Shown here: in pieces, positions 24,365 through 35,790 of the stretch
Position numbering within the stretch: the stretch's first letter is position 1
Layout of the letters: every line of letters starts with the position of its first letter
Notes under the pieces: generated by a model
Databases searched by the model: none
What the model was told of the DNA's origin: nothing
What the model saw: only the letters and a program-made list of their open reading frames with translations
Position numbers and translations under genes: made by a program
NCBI GenBank assembly: GCA_029891345.1
Contig: CM056997.1
Span: 220,100,172-220,164,171, forward strand
From: Dryococelus australis
Taxonomy: Eukaryota; Arthropoda; Insecta; Phasmatodea; Phasmatidae
Direction of reading: 5' to 3'
Length of the DNA stretch: 64,000 nt

Positions 24365-24971
24365 GAATAAATCGGATTCACCGTGTGTTGAAGTCAATGC
24401 TTCAGTTTACGCAGAAACGGATAATGAAATACTATCCCAGATGGTTACACAAAAACACAATATTTCTGTGCTTGACAGTCATCAACAACAAATGCAAGGA
24501 AGACAAATAGTGGACATACATTTTTTTATTTTTTCCTTAAAAGAGCCTGCTAGTCACAGCCAAATGGGGTGCACTATGAAAGATATGGACGTTGTCCGCG
24601 AAAAACGGTGTGGTTTGTGGAGTTTATATTTAAATTTCGAAATGCCCGTGTAGAGTGAAAAAGATCCAGAGAAAATGGACGTGAATACAGCTGCAGGGAG
24701 TGGAACTATTTCTTCGGGTGGCGGACACGCACAGCTTGAAGAAGTGTTATCAGCAATGGATGTACCTGTCTTAAGTAAGGCTTTCCATAAATATCGCAAT
24801 ATTGTGTGTGATGCTTGGGAAGAAATGCAGACTACTGCTCTTGAAGAGGCTAGGCTTGTAAAGGAAAAGGGAGAAGTTGATTCTGACGGCATTCTGACAA
24901 TAACGGCTGTTGCTGACGGATGCTGGTCTAAAAGTTCTTACAGAACAAACTACACTGCCTTGTCTGGAGTC
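24365..24971 (+). pseudogene. Mutator-like transposase, 5' exon (decayed)
   Basis: The exon follows the acceptor TTTTCCACAG. The frame NKSDSPCVEVNAS...SQMVTQK runs into GRQIVDI, then to a TAG at 24651. Continuation in shifted frames gives a KCPC zinc-ribbon-like piece and then TAAGSGTISSGGGHAQLEEV, LSAMDVPVLSK, KEKGEVDSDGILTITAVADG, CWSKSSYRTNY and ALSGV. This series, with the AVADGCWSK motif providing the first catalytic-type aspartate, is the hallmark of the Mutator-like transposase family common in insects and cnidarians (Pfam 'Mutator'). The exon ends at GGAGTC before GTATGT, a good donor, in phase 0. Lesions: at least one frameshift around 24640-24675, plus the TAG. Confidence 0.85.
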
Positions 24972-25669
24972 GTATGTACTTAATAGCACACATATGCACA
25001 TGAATGTTTCCTACTTGTTCTTAAACAAATTATAAATGGGCAAGGCCGGATCTGGGTTTGAAAAGGGGGCGCTGGATGCCCCAGCTGCTGGACTAAGGAA
25101 TCGTGGGATGGGCCGAAAGTTTTTAAACAACTTTAACAAAAATATTCAAAAGCAAATTTAATATATGTGATTTTATCATAGTGTTTTCGTGAGTGCAGAA
25201 CACTATATTATTGTTATAAATACAGTGTGTAATTAATGACTGCATAAATTTCAAATAAGAATTTTACATTGAAATGCACACTGAGGCAAAACTAACTATG
25301 CGAGATACGTTTATTTTTAGCAGGTTGGCGAGGAAAAACAGAAAAAAAAAAGGGGGGGGCATTGGGGGGGGGGGGGGGGGGCACAAATCACCATAATTTC
25401 TGCTCCGGGTGAAAGAAAACGTAGATCCGGCCGGTTTGAAGCCACGACCAAGGTAAATAGAACTCTAAAAAAAGAGGAGGTTAAACTCACTGATGGTAGA
25501 GAAAATTATGTGTTTGTTTTGATGTTAGAGTATAGTTATTTTTGCTATAAAAAAAGCTGGTTAGTATTAATTTAGAGGATACCTATTATAATAAAACCAA
25601 CACAATTGAGTTGTTATTTTTGCGTAAAAAACGAAATTGGTAATCAAGTCTTTTTTAAGTATATTACAG
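24972..25669 (+). other. Intron of the Mutator-like gene
   Basis: Donor GTATGT at 24972 and acceptor TATATTACAG ending at 25669 join two exons whose products are consecutive in the family. The intron holds a 389 bp TIR element. Confidence 0.65.
25044..25432. mobile_element. 389 bp MITE-like TIR element in the intron
   Basis: Perfect 10 bp terminal inverted repeats, GGCCGGATCT ... AGATCCGGCC. The interior has no coding capacity, and the right half contains G runs of 8 and 18 (25352-25359 and 25364-25381). No clear target duplication was found, so the superfamily is open. Confidence 0.6.
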
Positions 25670-27344
25670 ATCTGAATATCATTGGGGCCGTGAACAAAGT
25701 TAAACTAGTATGGAAGCAGCTGTGATAGTAGAAGGATTTTGTAAAAGTCAAGACATGTACGGTCTTAAGTACACAAAACTCATTGCTGATGGAGACATAA
25801 CAGTGTCTATAAGAAGATTCTTGACGGACGACCATACAAGAACACCATAGTCGAAAAAATTTAATGCACCAACCATCTACTTCTGCATTTTTGTAATAAG
25901 CTGAAAGATATTACAACAACCTGCGACAAGACCCAGAACACAGTCCTCATGAGAAAAAAAATCAGGGATTACATACTTTGGTTTAGAGCTGCTGTTAATA
26001 AAGCCATTGACTACAGAGGTTTAGAGCTGCTGTTAATAAAGCCATTGACTACAGAAGAAACGAAGGTACATCATTTTACACGAAGGTAGAGGAACTACGG
26101 AAAGATATACTCAACAGTGCCAGTCATATTTCCGGTGAACACAAGCAGTGCAACGAGAGAAATTACTTTTACAAATCTGAAAAAAGTGAAAATTTTGTAC
26201 CAGCGCTTCAGAAGTGCAGCCTGTTTCAAAAAGTGCAGAACGTTGTTAGTAACCAGAGCAGAAACCTCATTCACAAAGTTAACAGAAACAGAGTGGAGCA
26301 CTACAATGCAGTGTAGCAAAATTTGGAGGCAGAAAACGAGTTAACTTTTCTGCAGGCCGGTCATAGAGAAGATGTTCTGGAGCAGTTGTTCGCCACAACA
26401 CCGGAATGAATGCCAATGTACAAAATACACTAATTTATGTACGAGAAAAGTCCAGGCATCTTATGTAAGAACATGAGAGCATAGAAGGAAACGAAGATTG
26501 CAAAAAAAAAGAAAAAATAAAAACAACAGTCGGTGCAAAAAGAAGTTGTTGAGTAGAACTAAGGCAGGCAAAGATTACGGCCCTAATGTTGAGCGACCAG
26601 ATCTTGATCCGGAAACATTCAAGCAAGAATGTGACGAATTTCTAAACAAACTGCATCTCACAGAAAGTGAAAGACATGCCGTGGAGAGAGCAATTGTCTT
26701 ACAAAGAGAGAGTGGAGAACGAAGAAGAAACATTCTCAAGGGTTTGCAGAATGCTGCCGCACACAAGTTTTGCATCGACTGTGAAGACTATGCTGTATAA
26801 CCACGTGGAATGTGAATCCCTTGCATATAACAAAGAAAATGAAATCAGATCTACTGCTGAAATTGAAAGTAAACTTAATATGAAAACATACACAAATGTG
26901 GACTTTTTATTGATCCAGAAATACCGTACCTTGATTCTACTCCAGATCCATTAGTAGGGGCAGATGGCATAGTCGAAATAAAATGACCATTTTCATCTTC
27001 AAGAATGACGCCTCACGAGGCCATGGTAAAGAAAAAAGTTACATGTTGTTGTATTGACAAACATGGCAAAATTCTTAGCTTAAAGAAGAAACATCCATAT
27101 CATTATAAGGTCCAAGGTCAGCTCCATATTTCAGAGAGAAAATTGTGTCTGTTTTGTGTTTGGGCATCATTGGGGATTGAAGTTCAGAGTTTTTAACGAG
27201 ATGACGAATATTGGAAGACTGAAATGCTCCCGAATTTGATGAAAGTTTGCATGGAACTGGCACACCAGGTCCATGCCAATCCGAGACCCGGAATATATTA
27301 TTGAGGCACAAAGAAAACAACAACAAAAAAAGAAAGTGAAATAA
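25670..27344 (+). pseudogene. Mutator-like transposase (3' part) fused to YqaJ-type PD-(D/E)XK nuclease, decayed
   Basis: The transposase resumes with TSMEAAVIVEGF, YGLKYTKLIADGD (second catalytic-type Asp), IVEK, CTNHLLLHFCNKLKD, VEHYNAV and AKFGGRKRVNFSAG. Without an intervening terminator in the family layout it passes to ERPDLDPETFKQECDEFLNK, ERAIVLQRESGE and RVCRMLPHTSFASTVKTMLY. The nuclease core then follows: AYNKENEIR (Glu), CGLFIDPEIPYLDSTPDPLV (Asp of TPD), GADGIVEIK (E-x-K) and HPYHYKVQGQLHIS (Q motif). That is the full PD-(D/E)XK series of YqaJ/lambda-exonuclease-like enzymes. A basic tail (QQQKKKVK) ends at TAA 27342-27344. Lesions include several stops and frameshifts, a TGA at 26984-26986 directly after VEIK in an otherwise open frame, and a 38 bp tandem duplication at 25980-26055. 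It is a dead copy of a transposon gene; family assignment is strong, activity is excluded. Confidence 0.85.
25980..26055. repeat. 38 bp tandem duplication inside the pseudogene
   Basis: The 38 bases beginning GGTTTAGAGCTGCTGTTAAT occur twice in direct succession (25980-26017 and 26018-26055) with no differences. As 38 is not a multiple of three it shifts the frame. The identity of the two copies suggests a recent event. Confidence 0.95.
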
Positions 27345-28345
27345 ATTTCTTCCAACATTGTCAAAACTTCTCTCACAAAACCTGAACTGTTATCCCATTT
27401 TGATGAGAGACAAATTATTGTTATTATCCCACTAACTTAACCCAGCGGATTTTATAATGAACAGCCAAGTTACTATATTTTAAAATTTTTGAAATCACAC
27501 TTATATGGTTGGGTTATGAACAGTCACATTTATTTTGTATAAGAGTTGTTTTTAAAATGACTGCATCTTCTACATTGTTACACTGAAAACGAAAGAAGAG
27601 TGCAGATTTTAAAATTTAGTTGTTTCAAAATGTTCTTTTATGTATTATAACACAGTAAAAATGTTAGTATATTATTACAGATGACATGAAAGTGCTGATG
27701 ATGGGGCTGTGAAGTACTACAGTTGTAACATACCTTATATATTGTTTTATGAATTTTTACGTAACTCTGGAACTGTACCATGTATATATAATCAAATATA
27801 TATATATATTTATTTATTTATTTAATGTCTGTATTTTATCATTTTTCATTTTAATATGTTAAGAAGATGTTTGTTTGCACATGTGAGTGTGTCCAGTGAC
27901 ATTCGGGTAAGATTTCGCACCTGTGAACATATGGTATCACACATGATAATTTATTGATTTCAGTCATTTGCTTACGTTAAATAATTTGATTTATCTTCAA
28001 GGAAATACGTTTGATTTTATTGTATAATATGTAATATTTATATTTGGACATTATTATTTCTATATGGGGAATGGTGTTACGTCTATATTACCATGGGCTG
28101 CATTGTAAGTAATACACTGTTAACTATCGCACGACTTATATCAACATTAAATACGTAATTATATTTGTGTTGTATAAATATAGACAACAACTGAAACTTA
28201 ACTATTGTTTTATAATGTTATTTGTTTTAAAATTCTTAAAAATTTATTGTCTAATAATAGAAAAAAGATTTTGTTTGATATCTTATAAGAATGATAAGTA
28301 ATAAATAAAATGAAGTTGCAGTGCAATGCGTGTTTTATCTTGCAA
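27345..28345. other. AT-rich stretch downstream of the Mutator-like gene
   Basis: No domain seen. It presumably holds the 3' UTR and perhaps the terminus of the Mutator-like transposon, but no TIR partner to the left side could be matched by eye. Confidence 0.4.
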
Positions 28346-29097
28346 GTTAATGTACGACACAATCAACATTCAACCTAACGTCTAAAGTACAGCAACTTGT
28401 GAAGTTAATGTATGACACAATCAACATTCAACCTAACGTCTAAAGTACAGCAACTTGTGAAGTTAATGTACACACAATCAACATTCAACCTAACGTCTAA
28501 AGTACAGCATCTTGTGAAGTTAATGTACGACACAATCAACATTCAACCTAACGTCTAAAGTACAGCAACTTGTGAAGTTAATGTACGACACAATCAACAT
28601 TCAACCTAACGTCTAAAGTACAGCAACTTGTGAAGTTAATGTACGACAATCAACATTCAACCTAACGTCTAAAGTACAGCATCTTGTGAAGTTAATGTAC
28701 GACACAATCAACATTCAACCTAACGTCTAAAGTACAGCATCTTGTGAAGTTAATGTACGACACAATCAACATTCAACCTAACGTCTAAAGTACAGCAACT
28801 TGTGAAGTTAATGTACGACACAATCAACATTCAACCTAACGTCTAAAGTACAGCAACTTGTGAAGTTAATGTACGACACAATCAACATTCAACCTAACGT
28901 CTAAAGTACAGCAACTTGTGAAGTTAATGTACGACACAATCAACATTCAACCTAACGTCTAAAGTACAGCAACTTGTGAAGTTAATGTACGACACAATCA
29001 ACATTCAACCTAACGTCTAAAGTACAGCAACTTGTGAAGTTAATGTACGACACAATCAACATTCAACCTAACGCCTAAAGTACAGCAACTTGTGAAG
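28346..29097. repeat. 58 bp minisatellite, 13 copies
   Basis: The unit starts GTTAATGTACGACACAATCA, continues ACATTCAACCTAACGTC and ends TAAAGTACAGCAACTTGTGAA. Thirteen copies are nearly identical. Variants are CAGCATC for CAGCAAC (copies 3, 6, 7) and short deletions in copies 3 and 6. High identity points to recent expansion or homogenisation. No unique spacers, so not CRISPR. Confidence 0.97.
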
Positions 29098-30330
29098 TAA
29101 TGATACTTGTTCGGTTATTGTTATATTTTTTTTACTACTGCATTTAGTTCCAGTTTTAATCATAAGACTATGGTTTAAATCTGCACTTGTGTTTTCCTGT
29201 ATGATATATTTGCTGAAGTTTGAAGTATTAGCGAACCCTGAATTCGATCACATTCAATAATAGTTAGAAGTTTGCTACGTCAAACATGTAGAGAGAGAAA
29301 CAGAGGTTGTTGTAACGAGAGTGCATGTGAGATAAAATTATGCAAATAAAAATCTGTAAACTATTTGAAACATATTTCCTTAATCATGATTTTTTTTCCC
29401 ACAATTGAGTCATTGGGTTGCTAATGTAGTAAAATTTTATCACGGAACAAATACAGAAGAGCTTGAGATTTGCAGTTTTCAGATAGAAACGAACCAGTGT
29501 TAGTAAACAGTATGAGAGAGATTTCTGGACAGTAACCTTCCCCTTGAAAGCATTGTCTCCCCTTCCCCCCTCCTTCGCCAGGCTTGTTGTGATCGCGAGT
29601 GATGGGAACAATAGATAACGTCTGCAGATAAGTTGCCCCGGCTTGGTTTGAAAACAAACTATCTCCAGAAGCTACTGAAATAGCAAATATTAATATTAAA
29701 AATTATATAATTTCGGGGAAACTGTTAATAGCACCAATTTGTGATACATCACAAAAAGAATCCACAGAGTTTACTTGGTAACAGTTATAAAAAAGTTGCT
29801 AATACACTTACTATAAGAGGCAACAGCACGATCTCTTATACCATGTCATAGTGTTCACCAATCATTAAAAAAGTTTATTTATTATAAAATTACATAACAT
29901 TAAAATTTATATTTAGACAACATAGTTCTTTTCTTTTTATCAAGTGCGACAAAATAATGTTAACTCTCATTAAATTTGCACATTTAGAAATCTTGAAAAA
30001 GTCCAGTTAAATTTAACATTGCTTCTTATGGCTCACATTTTATGTACTGCTCACTCTTAAGTCTGTAATATTTTTTGCAGTATAATTAAAGCTCAAAGAT
30101 GTACAATTATTACATAACAGCAATAGGCCACCTACCGGTAGTTAATTTCTGTGAGGCACAGAAACATGGGAATGATAAGGGCAACACTGCCCCCATCGCT
30201 GCTAGACACACACCCACCCACCCCCGCACCCACACACAGCATGCAGTGTTTTCTGTCGCGCTACATGTAATCATGCATTTTTTTTTTTTTTTATGAAAAC
30301 CAGTTTATATCTAGTGAGGTTGCGCATGAT
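29098..30330. other. AT-rich stretch, nothing recognised
   Basis: Two overlapping minus-strand frames at 29384-29657 have no recognisable motif. Confidence 0.5.
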
Positions 30331-30475
30331 GTTCGCATGTGGGAAACATGGTGGATGGTGCTATTGACTGGTTGGTTTTCTCAGGGTTCTGTGGTTTCCG
30401 CCACCATTACCATTGCTGCTCCATATCCAAGTCACTTCACCCCCACCAACACTGAAATCCTCAGCCGTTAAGCGA
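30330..30475 (+). repeat. SINE-like fragment, third copy
   Basis: TGGTTGGTTTTCTCAGGGTT, then TGTGGTTTCCGCCACC, on the plus strand matches the body motif TTGGCGGGTTTTCTCAGGGG of the 22.5 kb copy. The tRNA-like head is absent. A short poly(T) run lies upstream at about 30278-30292. Confidence 0.5.
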
Positions 30476-31920
30476 CTCCCAAAACTATCACTATCATTAT
30501 GGCTAAAGACTAACAAAAACTAGTAAATAAATACATTAAAATTTTTTTTATTTGATGTACTTGGAATGAATACATTAAGTTAAATTTACATCTCGTCTCA
30601 CAATATACATCTCTCAACTTATACAGAAAATAACAGGATGACAGCATTATCTTCCCGTGTTTGGTGAAAATGCTGCTGTAGCACTGACAGCTACTCCAAG
30701 CAGCATTGCAGGTTCAGCAGAATAAACTGCTGCTAGCGACAATACTTTTCTTGGAGGGGTGTTTGTTTGTCAAGTTTCTGCAGTGTGGTTCTGAGATATT
30801 GAATATTTTTTAACGTATCCAGAGAAGAATTTCACATTTATTGCACGAGTTGGTAGGTAAAACAAAGAAATTTTGTCACAAATGTGTCTGTTGACCATTT
30901 TGGCAGTAGTTAGTACACATGCACGTCTTATCAACATCATTTCGTTGCATACATCTTTCACCTAATGTAGTTCGACAATGTATCCTAATCTAATTAAACT
31001 ACCCAAAGTAACCTAAAAAGCTGGTGAATATGTTATACATTTTAACCTAACCATAGGGTGGTGACTGTATTATACCTAAAAGTGTATTTGTAGAAATAAT
31101 AACCCATTGTAGTTTTCTCTCTCAATGTGAAATTTTTTTTTAGCATGTTCAGCAGAATTAAATTTGTGGCTACTGACAAAGCCCTTGGTTCTAAATTTCA
31201 CTTTTGGAGAAAGATTAAATACAATTTTTGTAGATATACTGAATAAAATTATCCAAAAATGTCTCCTGCCGCCCTGCCTTTTTTTATTCTGAAAAGTTGC
31301 TAAAATACTTGATTGTCCAGTGCAGGCAATGCAGTAAAAATTTTAATTTCAGTGTTTTAAGTCATGTACCACAGGTAACGTAACCCTGTCCAATATTGTA
31401 AATACAATAAACAAAACTGTACCCTACAATAACGGATAAATAAATATATAACTCTATCAGAACAGAGAACTAACTAAAATCGGATTTGAATTTATCTACC
31501 AGAAACCATTTACTATATTGACATTAAATATGTATAAAGGAGATGAAGCCATATTGATACCAAACTCTGGAGTCATTGATATTGTTAGGGATTTAAATAT
31601 AAATGCCAGCAAATAATTATTTATTCGTGGCACAGGAACACGTGAACTTTGCCTTCCAGAGATTCAGCTAGGCTGCTGGTCGCTGTTTTGTTACACTCAT
31701 TACTGATATGCAACCTGCACGACATTACACGACAATGGTATCACGCTTGTTATACTTTACAGAATTGTTTTCCACAAATCATGATATATGCTTATTGTCG
31801 CCCACAATTGAATAATGGCCCTTGGTCTCACACTCTTACGATTGGTAGTTTTATGATAAAATTATTTGACTATACAACTAACACAAGCCAATAATAAACT
31901 AGTGAAACTTCACGCCTGAA
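30475..31920. other. AT-rich stretch, nothing recognised
   Basis: No domain, array or TIR pair seen. Confidence 0.5.
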
Positions 31921-33900
31921 TTGTAATATATTGACGCATTCCGGCCTGTCCCATCCTAGACCGCTGCAAATTACCCCCCCCCCCCCCCCTCTGTGTTCTT
32001 CTATGGTCGCACTCTCACTCACTCGTTCGATGAGGCAGTGTGACAGCGCTTGGGTACACTATCTGTGGTGGACTAATCTAGGCGGATGAGAGTGCTGATT
32101 CCCTCCGGGGTTGACTGAGTTACCCTTCCGCAGTATAAAAATATCTAGGTGGTGTTTTGTCTGGTGGGTTGGGGACATTGGGAGATCTGGTGGGACACCA
32201 GCTGGAGGTAGGGTTGAGAGGTAATGGAGGGTAATCAAACGCCAGGGTGAGTTTGATCGTAAAGGTCTCCCTCCCAGGGAGCTCTACCTTACTCACTGTA
32301 AATGGCTGTCAAGAGTCGTAACACCAGCTGTCACTAATAAAAATAAAATCAAATGTGTATGGTTAAGTATGAGATGGGTAACTCGTATTCAGTTTCACTT
32401 ATGCTACCGGGGTGTTTCTATGGGGCTGGCCTGGTTGGTTTACGCACAGGGACAAAATCAGTCAAGGCGATCATTGCCTTATGTGTGCATACATGCTTTG
32501 GGAGAGTTACAATAATAAACACCTTCCTGGCTGTAATATGTACTTGACACGTTGTAGGAGGATTCGCTTCTGGCTTGGGTTCAGGGAGTTTTAAGTAACT
32601 GAGGTATTCTTGGTCTATCCATGGCCAACACATTCTTAGTAAGGAATCTAAATACGAGCTGAAGTCGTCTGTAATGGGAGGTACTTCTTTGACTGGGTTA
32701 AACAATCTCTCTACTGATTGAGGACAGGGTGCAGTAGCTTCACGGTGTTGATTAGAGGTTCTAACAACAACTGGCCGATTGAGTTCACGCTGTAATGCCC
32801 ATCAGGCTCGACATCTTAGTTGGCTGTTGTGCCCACCTCCTTTCTTGTGCATTTAAATAATTATTAATAAAAAAATTAAATAAACAAATAATATATTGGC
32901 TCGTAGCAATTTTTTTAATTTATTATTGCATGCTCACAACCTACCAGCGGCGCTCAAGCCCCCCTGGATTCTGTCTTATTCAGAAGTACCAAGGTAAAGA
33001 GCTAGTTCGAGAGACTGGATAGATGAGAGCATTTCTCTGGATGATTCGGGGGCTCCCGACACATTCCAGGAGTTCCCGGTCTTGTTAAGACAACCTTATT
33101 CAGTCTCCAGGAGTCCCAAGAGGTTTGGCCCACTCATGTCTAATCCAGAGCGGTCGCTTGGTTTCTAATGAGCTACAAGTTACACTGAACACAATTACAC
33201 TTTCTCATATTAAAGTAATGAAAGGGGAGCGTAACAATTAGTACAAAAGAATTCAAGTTTGCCATAAACATATTAATTATTATCTACTTGAAAACACGGA
33301 GATGCGTGACTCTGTATAAGAAATCAAGATTATTTAATGTTATGTTATGGCAGGTGAAGACGAACCTGCGTTATAAAAAAATAAGACAACTCCAAATTTC
33401 TAATCACAATTTGAACTGTAATTTGTGAAGGGTGGCTGTCCAGAAGGGACGATGTGTTCGACCTGCTCCCGCGGAGTACGTAGGATTGACTCCGGTACTG
33501 AGGGTGCAGGGGCAGGGACGCAGAGATAACCTGGAGCTTCCCTATTGGTGCTGGGAGAGTGTTTTCAGACCACAGAGCCTTCGGAGACTGAGGAGTCTTC
33601 TGCAGACTAGGAGAGCCCTCTGACATTCAGGTCGGCGGGCCGACGAACACTGGCGAGAGCGGTGTTGCTTCTCATATAGTGAAAATCACAGCTTGGCGGC
33701 TGCCACAGGGGTGTGGGGATTTCTAGCCTCATATCGCAGGGATTGTTTAAAACAGGGAAGTGGGCCGCATCACAATTTACTATCTCCTGTCTGCAGGTTG
33801 TTTACGTATTTACTGTCTCTACAAGGCACAGGCAGCAATGACATCATCAGTCGTAGGGTGCTACTCTCTTTCAGCATCCCTACTAACTAGCTTCTTCATC
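31920..33900 (-). mobile_element. GC-rich LTR-retrotransposon-type block
   Basis: It starts near a run of 16 C (31974-31989). On the minus strand a frame at 32418-32705 begins MFNPVKEV and contains DFVPVRKPTRP. A frame at the equivalent place in the 39.5 kb unit (39570-39962 minus) begins MFKPPTRI and contains DFVPIRQPAR, so the two are probably related. The motif GTGAAGACGAACCTG at about 33355 resembles GTGTAGACGACCTG in the other blocks. An AT-rich interval at about 32840-32940 separates two halves. Ends are approximate. Confidence 0.4.
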
Positions 33901-33904
33901 TCTG

Positions 33905-34005
33905 CCGTGTCGGTGGCTCGGTGGGTATAACAAGCTTCGACTGCATGTCCGAGTATGAGTGGGCAGTACAATTTACATTTTTATCTGCGTGTCTGTAGTT
34001 GTCCA
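33905..34005 (+). repeat. tRNA-like (possible SINE head)
   Basis: GGTGGCTCGGTGGGTATAAC resembles a tRNA 5' end with an A box (TGGCTCGGTGG), followed by GACTGCATGTCCGAGTATG, a weak B-box-like region. There is no complete cloverleaf, so a working tRNA gene is unlikely. Confidence 0.3.
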
Positions 34006-35790
34006 TACTGCACGGATCAACCCAGAAGCCATGAGATTCATTGCCTGCCGGCATGTGACTTGCCCCGAATTGCTTTCACCGCATGATGATTGGGCGAAGT
34101 CATAGAGTAGAGCTCACATGCTCGCTTCACAGTTGAGTGGCATGCGTCAATTGCCCACACACGGAAGCAACATGACCCATCTTCAAGCAAGGAACACTTC
34201 TGCTTCAGTTGGTTTAGTTAGCTACATTTGGGCATTAAACATTTCTGTTACATTTAGCCAGTGCCTGACGCAATAGCTCGTTCGACTAAGTTTACACATA
34301 CTCTTTGCACTTTCTGCTCAGCATGTTAGACCATAGCCTGGTACAATTGTTTGCCAATAAAGTTTACATTATTTATTAGGCTATTGCCTGGTACTAAATT
34401 TATTATTATCTGAAATTACGTTAAGATCAGTTGTCTTACGTACAGTTACCTTTCTGCTTCTCCAAACATTGTTCCCTAGAGCATCGTCTTTAGCACACGT
34501 GCCTTAACTTATTTTGCATTTATCATAATATATTTTTATTGGGATTCTTCCTCAATATTTCCATTCACACTCAGCTAACTCTGTATGGGTTTTAGCTATT
34601 ATTATTTTTAATTTAGCTTCGTTCTTTCACAAGTTTTAATGGAACAACATAATTATTTGTTTACTGATTAAGATAATAAGCTGTATCTTAAATCTCGCTC
34701 GCATACTTTCCTCTTACACTTTTTTTTCTACTGGCGAGATAAAATTGAACTAAATCTTGGAGTGATATCATTTGCTTAAAAAACTAATTTGAATTCTACA
34801 TGGGAACACTTCAATATTTCTTACGGCTACAAAACACATATTTATAAGGAATTATTCTCCTCTCTAACATATTCTATACTGGAGTTATTATTAGTAAGTG
34901 AGCATTATATACTATTCCAAATTCAAAGCTAGTTCTTTCTACCTTATTAGCGTGATATGTCCCTTGCAAACTTAACCTAACATTTCTGTACATTGTTGTT
35001 TATAAATTTTAGTTTACATTGGGCATTAGCATAATTGCTTTATTAGTAAGGCCGAGAATTTCCTGGGTGGCGGTTATGGCATGCTCACAGTGCGTTTTAC
35101 CTCGTGCTCTTACTGCAAAAACATTTTTGGGACTAACACAAAGTCGCCCAGAGACTCATTGTTAGGAGGGGTGAGGATTAGGCCTTTTAGTATACAGGCC
35201 TGCTGATAGACGTAATTATCACGCTTCTCACTTCTTAACTGTGCTCACTTTTCTCGTGGGACTTCATTAAACTTGTCATTCTTACACGTCATCTCTACAG
35301 CAATACTCTTACAGTTGATATTATTTATACTTTACGTGAGCATGTTTGGGGTTGGTGTGAATTAAGCATGAATTTTCCAGCTTGTTCGGGATTGACTCTA
35401 CGGTATTTCCTCCATGCTTTGTAGCAAACTAGGGACAAAATGATATTCACACATAGTAAAAATATTTACATTTGCATCATTGTCAGGAGGAAAGTCTATA
35501 GATTGAACAGGGCACTCGTTTGTGTATGACCTTGGTTCCTGGCAATGCGCTGCGTTTCTGAATTCCTAACCTTAAAAAATCTACACTAGCAACACATGAT
35601 TTATTAAATTTTGCTGCATATGCAAATTTCCCCCTTTTTTTTTTCCAGCGCACAAAGTGAAAACTCTTTGACTCTCTTTTCCTAACCCAAAGGTTAGGGC
35701 TCACTTAAGGACGTTCTTCATTGCCTAATTCTAACCTTCCCTACTCTAAGCTAACTATTACGAGTTCTCACACTCTCGTATGACATGCTT
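34005..35790. other. AT-rich stretch, nothing recognised
   Basis: Mixed AT-rich sequence without a recognisable domain on either strand. Confidence 0.5.

Noticed and set aside
28346-29097. CRISPR-like array
   Set aside because: Units are directly adjacent with no unique spacers, in a eukaryotic setting; it is a minisatellite.
33905-34005. tRNA gene
   Set aside because: Only an A-box-like 5' part is convincing; no closed acceptor stem or clear anticodon arm could be drawn.
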